Of a stretch of 7,797 bases of DNA, positions 5,494 through 7,797 are shown piece by piece. The position numbers and the translations under genes were made by a program. The notes below the pieces were generated by a model. The model worked only from the letters and a program-made list of their open reading frames with translations. It searched no databases and was not told the origin of the DNA. The DNA is from Actinomycetes bacterium (GTDB lineage Bacteria; Actinomycetota; Actinomycetes; JAJYSQ01): NCBI GenBank assembly GCA_021793495.1, contig JAJYSQ010000058.1:1-7797 (forward strand). The letters are read 5' to 3'. Numbering within the stretch: the first letter of the stretch is position 1; every line of letters begins with the position of its first letter.

Positions 5494-6635
5494 GAGCCGC
5501 TCCCGGCCGCGGCCGCCCCGAGACGGGTCACCCAGGCAGGGATCGGAGAGCTGCTCACCTGCGCCGGCCCGATCGCCCAGGCCGCCACCGCCCCGTTCGG
5601 CGTGGTGCCCAACGCCAGTCCGGCTGGGGAGCCGGTGGACGAGCCGGCCGGCATCAGCACGGCCTGTGCCGATGCCGGCAGCCGGACGGTACGTGCCCAT
5701 GCCCCGTCAGGCAGGCGGGCGTGCCAGAGGGTGGCCCCGCCGGAGTCCGGGGCGACTACCCACACCCCCGAGGTGCCGACCGTCCACGGCAGGGCTCCTG
5801 GGCCGCCGGGCAGCGCAGGCAGGCTGGTCCAGGTACGTCCATGATCGTCCGACACGTCCACGAGCACCTGCTGATGCCCGTGGACCGCTCCGACCACCGG
5901 GAGCACCAGCCACCGCCCTTCCTGCTGTGGAGCACACGTCGCCGTCATGGTCGCACCGGTAGGCGCCGGCGGGTGCATCGGGGTCCACCCCAGGCCCGGC
6001 GCCGACTGACGGTAGGCAACGGCGGTGCTGCCCGGCGCCGTCCCGGTCAGCCACCACCCGTCGGACGTGGCCGCGATCCCGGTCAGCGTCAGGTTGGCGT
6101 GCGGGTCCAGCGACTGCCCCGAGACCGACTCCTGCCAGGCTCCTCCGGCCTGCTGGGTGGCCAGCATGCCGTTCTCACCGGTGACCAGGGCACGCAGGAC
6201 CGGCCCGGACACGGCCATGGCAGAGGATGAAGCGACCAAGCCTCCCGGGAGCTGTCCGGTGGCCCAGGACCGGCCCTGGTCGGTGCTGGTCGCGTAGGGC
6301 GAGACGGTGACCTGCGAGTAGGTGTCGAACCCGACGACCCAGCGGTGGACGTCCGCGGCCACCACGATCCCACCTCGGCTGGTCACCCCCGAGGGGGTCA
6401 CGTTCCGCGCTCCCGGCAGGGACAGGGACGTGCTGCCGGTGGATCCCAGGGCCAGCAGGAACCAGTGCTGGTTGGCCGGGACCACCGCGAGCACGCCGCC
6501 GGAGGTCGGCTGCAGCCGCGCGGCGGTGGCCGCGGTCACCCCGGTCAGCGACCGGGTCGGGGTGCGCGAGCAGCCCGAGAGGACCAGGGCCCCGGCCAGG
6601 AAGCACCCGGCCAGGGCCGCGGCGCGGTTGCTCAC
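5490..6635 (-). CDS. Putative lipoprotein with Asp-box (BNR) beta-propeller motifs
   Basis: The product has 381 residues. The N-terminus MSNRAAALAG is followed by a hydrophobic stretch and the lipobox LSGC with Cys22, so export, lipidation and attachment outside the cytoplasmic membrane are predicted. Two Asp-box motifs (S-x-D-x-G-x-[ST]-W) are clear: STDQGRSW at 117-124 and SDDHGRTW at 262-269. With repeated short beta-strand-like segments (GGIVVAADVHRWVVGF, GVWVVAPDSGGATLWHARL) this suggests a sialidase-like beta-propeller, but no catalytic set is seen and I assign no enzyme activity. The GTG start overlaps the SCO gene stop as GTGA, and its own stop overlaps the sigma factor start in the same way, so it is translated within the operon. 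There is no good ribosome binding site, consistent with coupling. The role is unknown; sensor, scaffold or partner of the oxidase assembly proteins are possibilities. Confidence 0.85.
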   Translation of the reverse strand: MSNRAAALAGCFLAGALVLSGCSRTPTRSLTGVTAATAARLQPTSGGVLAVVPANQHWFLLALGSTGSTSLSLPGARNVTPSGVTSRGGIVVAADVHRWVVGFDTYSQVTVSPYATSTDQGRSWATGQLPGGLVASSSAMAVSGPVLRALVTGENGMLATQQAGGAWQESVSGQSLDPHANLTLTGIAATSDGWWLTGTAPGSTAVAYRQSAPGLGWTPMHPPAPTGATMTATCAPQQEGRWLVLPVVGAVHGHQQVLVDVSDDHGRTWTSLPALPGGPGALPWTVGTSGVWVVAPDSGGATLWHARLPDGAWARTVRLPASAQAVLMPAGSSTGSPAGLALGTTPNGAVAAWAIGPAQVSSSPIPAWVTRLGAAAAGSGS

Positions 6636-7762
6636 TGGGCGGCCCGTACGGAGCTGGCGATCAGTGCCGCGTAGCTGGCGGTCAGGTGGGTGTTCGCGGT
6701 GTCGTCGACGAAGCCGACCAGCCGACCAGCCGGGGAGATCACGAACACACCCATGGTGTGGATCACCATCATGCCGCCGGCTGGCGCGGAGACGTCCACT
6801 CCGTAGGAGTGCCAGACCTGTTGCAGGGCCGGCAGGGTGCCGGCCAGGTACTGCCAGTTTGCCTGGTGGGCCAGGCCGTGCTCGGTGGTGAAGGTGGCAA
6901 CGTCGGCGACCGAGTGGAAGTCCGGGTTCGCCGCGACCGCGACCAGCTCCGTGCGTGCGGCCAGGGCCGGGCCCAGCGCCCGGTCGGCGATGGCCAGCTG
7001 CTGGGCGATGATGGGGCACTCTGCGTAGCACTCGGGGTCCAGGAAGGTCAGCAGCACGACCTTGCCGCGCCACTGGTCCAGCGATCGGACCTGTCCGTGC
7101 TGGTCGAGCAGGGTGAAGCTCGGCGCCGGGCCACCACCCAGGGGAGTGAGGCCCCCGCTGTCGGCGACTGCCGCCTGGGCGCTGACCGGGGAGACCGCGA
7201 TCACACCGAGCAGCACAGGCACCAGGACCAGGGCGCTCACCCCGGACAGCGCGGTGGCGACCCGACCGGACCGTCCGGCTAGCGTCCCCAGGGCCGAGCG
7301 ACGATGCCTGGGCTCGGCTGCGGCGGCCGGCTGACCGGCCGACGATGCCAGCGGCCACCCGGCCATCAGGATCAGCGCGACCACCACCGCGCTGTTCGGA
7401 TCGGTGCCGACCCCGCCGAGCACCCCGAAGTCCTGGACCAGCCACCAGGAGCCGAGAGCCAGGACGATCCCGGCGACCGAGGCGATCCGAGCCCACCGGG
7501 GCCGGCCGGCACGAACCAGCAGCAGACCGATCCCGACAGCCAGGACGACCAGGACCGCGTTGAGCAGCACCGGGTGCCCAGCGCCCATCCGGCTGAGGGC
7601 CAGCATCGGTGCCGACAGGGCACGAGGCTGCGGAGTCTGGGCGAGGTTGGCAAACAGGTCGGAGACCGCCGAGCCCGTCCAGAACCCCTCCCACGGCCAG
7701 GCCTGCACGATCCCGGCGGTGATGAGCACGACGCCGACGCCACGGCGTAGATGCCCTCGCAT
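6632..7762 (-). CDS. Membrane-anchored SCO1/SenC-like thioredoxin-fold protein
   Basis: SCO proteins bind copper and deliver it to, or reduce, the CuA site of cytochrome c oxidase on the outer face of the membrane. From ATG 7762 the product has 376 residues. Residues 1-190 contain about five hydrophobic segments (near 8-24, 64-83, 92-110, 125-140, 173-191). Residues 208-376 are a redoxin/thioredoxin fold: PAPSFTLLDQHGQ (212-224), GKVVLLTFLDPECYAECP (233-250) with the SCO CxxxC pair C245/C249, and IHTMGVFVISPAGR (334-347) with H335 in the place of the SCO copper-binding His. The CxxxC spacing and the distal His separate it from ordinary peroxiredoxins and TlpA-type CxxC proteins. GGGAGG eight bases before this ATG decides the start over a GTG at 7795. 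It is the first visible gene of the operon, and its promoter lies at or beyond the window edge. Confidence 0.88.
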   Translation of the reverse strand: MRGHLRRGVGVVLITAGIVQAWPWEGFWTGSAVSDLFANLAQTPQPRALSAPMLALSRMGAGHPVLLNAVLVVLAVGIGLLLVRAGRPRWARIASVAGIVLALGSWWLVQDFGVLGGVGTDPNSAVVVALILMAGWPLASSAGQPAAAAEPRHRRSALGTLAGRSGRVATALSGVSALVLVPVLLGVIAVSPVSAQAAVADSGGLTPLGGGPAPSFTLLDQHGQVRSLDQWRGKVVLLTFLDPECYAECPIIAQQLAIADRALGPALAARTELVAVAANPDFHSVADVATFTTEHGLAHQANWQYLAGTLPALQQVWHSYGVDVSAPAGGMMVIHTMGVFVISPAGRLVGFVDDTANTHLTASYAALIASSVRAAQ

Positions 7763-7770
7763 CGCCCGGT

Positions 7771-7776
7771 CCTCCC
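7771..7776 (-). promoter_or_regulatory. Shine-Dalgarno site of the SCO-like gene
   Basis: On the - strand GGGAGG lies eight bases before the ATG at 7762. It favours this start over the in-frame GTG at 7795, which would add 11 residues and for which only two upstream bases are present. Confidence 0.75.
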
Positions 7777-7797
7777 ACACCGCCTCACGAACCACCA

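Noticed and set aside
5494..5700. N-terminal extension of the sigma factor to 254 residues
   Set aside because: The extra 69 residues are Gly/Arg-rich, overlap the lipoprotein gene, and lack sigma features; the GTGA overlap with GGGAG upstream gives 185 residues, equal to typical SigC length.
3540..5844. Several long + strand frames opposite ctaG, the sigma gene and the lipoprotein gene
   Set aside because: They are shadows caused by high GC third positions; composition is Arg/Pro/Gln/His-rich and no family features appear, apart from the short CtaG-like remnant reported separately.
6636..7778. Upstream extension of the lipoprotein frame to 762 codons
   Set aside because: It overlaps the SCO gene in another frame and would bury the signal peptide and lipobox in the middle of the protein.

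Overview
The window comes from a high-GC actinobacterium. This is judged from very GC-rich coding DNA throughout, several GTG starts, a SigC-like ECF sigma factor of the mycobacterial type, and an actinobacterial flippase-like/kinase-like fusion protein. The genus cannot be told from the sequence alone.

Layout: (1) bases 1-161 hold the 3' end of an unrecognised + strand gene. (2) Bases 191-2599, - strand, encode an 802-residue membrane protein that joins a kinase-like domain to a YbhN/MprF-type transmembrane (flippase-like) domain. (3) A 150-bp divergent spacer follows, containing three exact 16-bp tandem repeats that run into the ribosome binding site of the next gene. (4) Bases 2750-3622, + strand, encode an acyl-CoA thioesterase II (tesB). 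(5) The short convergent gap 3623-3734 carries a broken + strand piece of a CtaG-like gene. A 50-bp part of it matches the intact ctaG next door at 47 of 50 positions in inverted orientation. (6) Bases 3735-7762, - strand, form a tight four-gene operon. In transcription order it encodes a membrane-anchored SCO/SenC-like protein, a lipoprotein with Asp-box (BNR) motifs, a SigC-like ECF sigma factor, and the CtaG cytochrome oxidase assembly protein. The first two junctions are 4-base GTGA stop/start overlaps and the third is a 4-bp gap.

The operon is the most coherent unit. SCO proteins serve copper delivery to the CuA centre and CtaG proteins serve CuB maturation of haem-copper oxidases, so the operon reads as a copper-loading module for aerobic respiration with its own sigma factor. 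No anti-sigma factor is visible. The lipoprotein between the SCO and sigma genes has no assigned role and is a candidate envelope partner or sensor. The inverted ctaG fragment at the end of the operon suggests a past duplication and rearrangement. No RNA genes, CRISPR arrays, insertion sequences or phage genes were seen.
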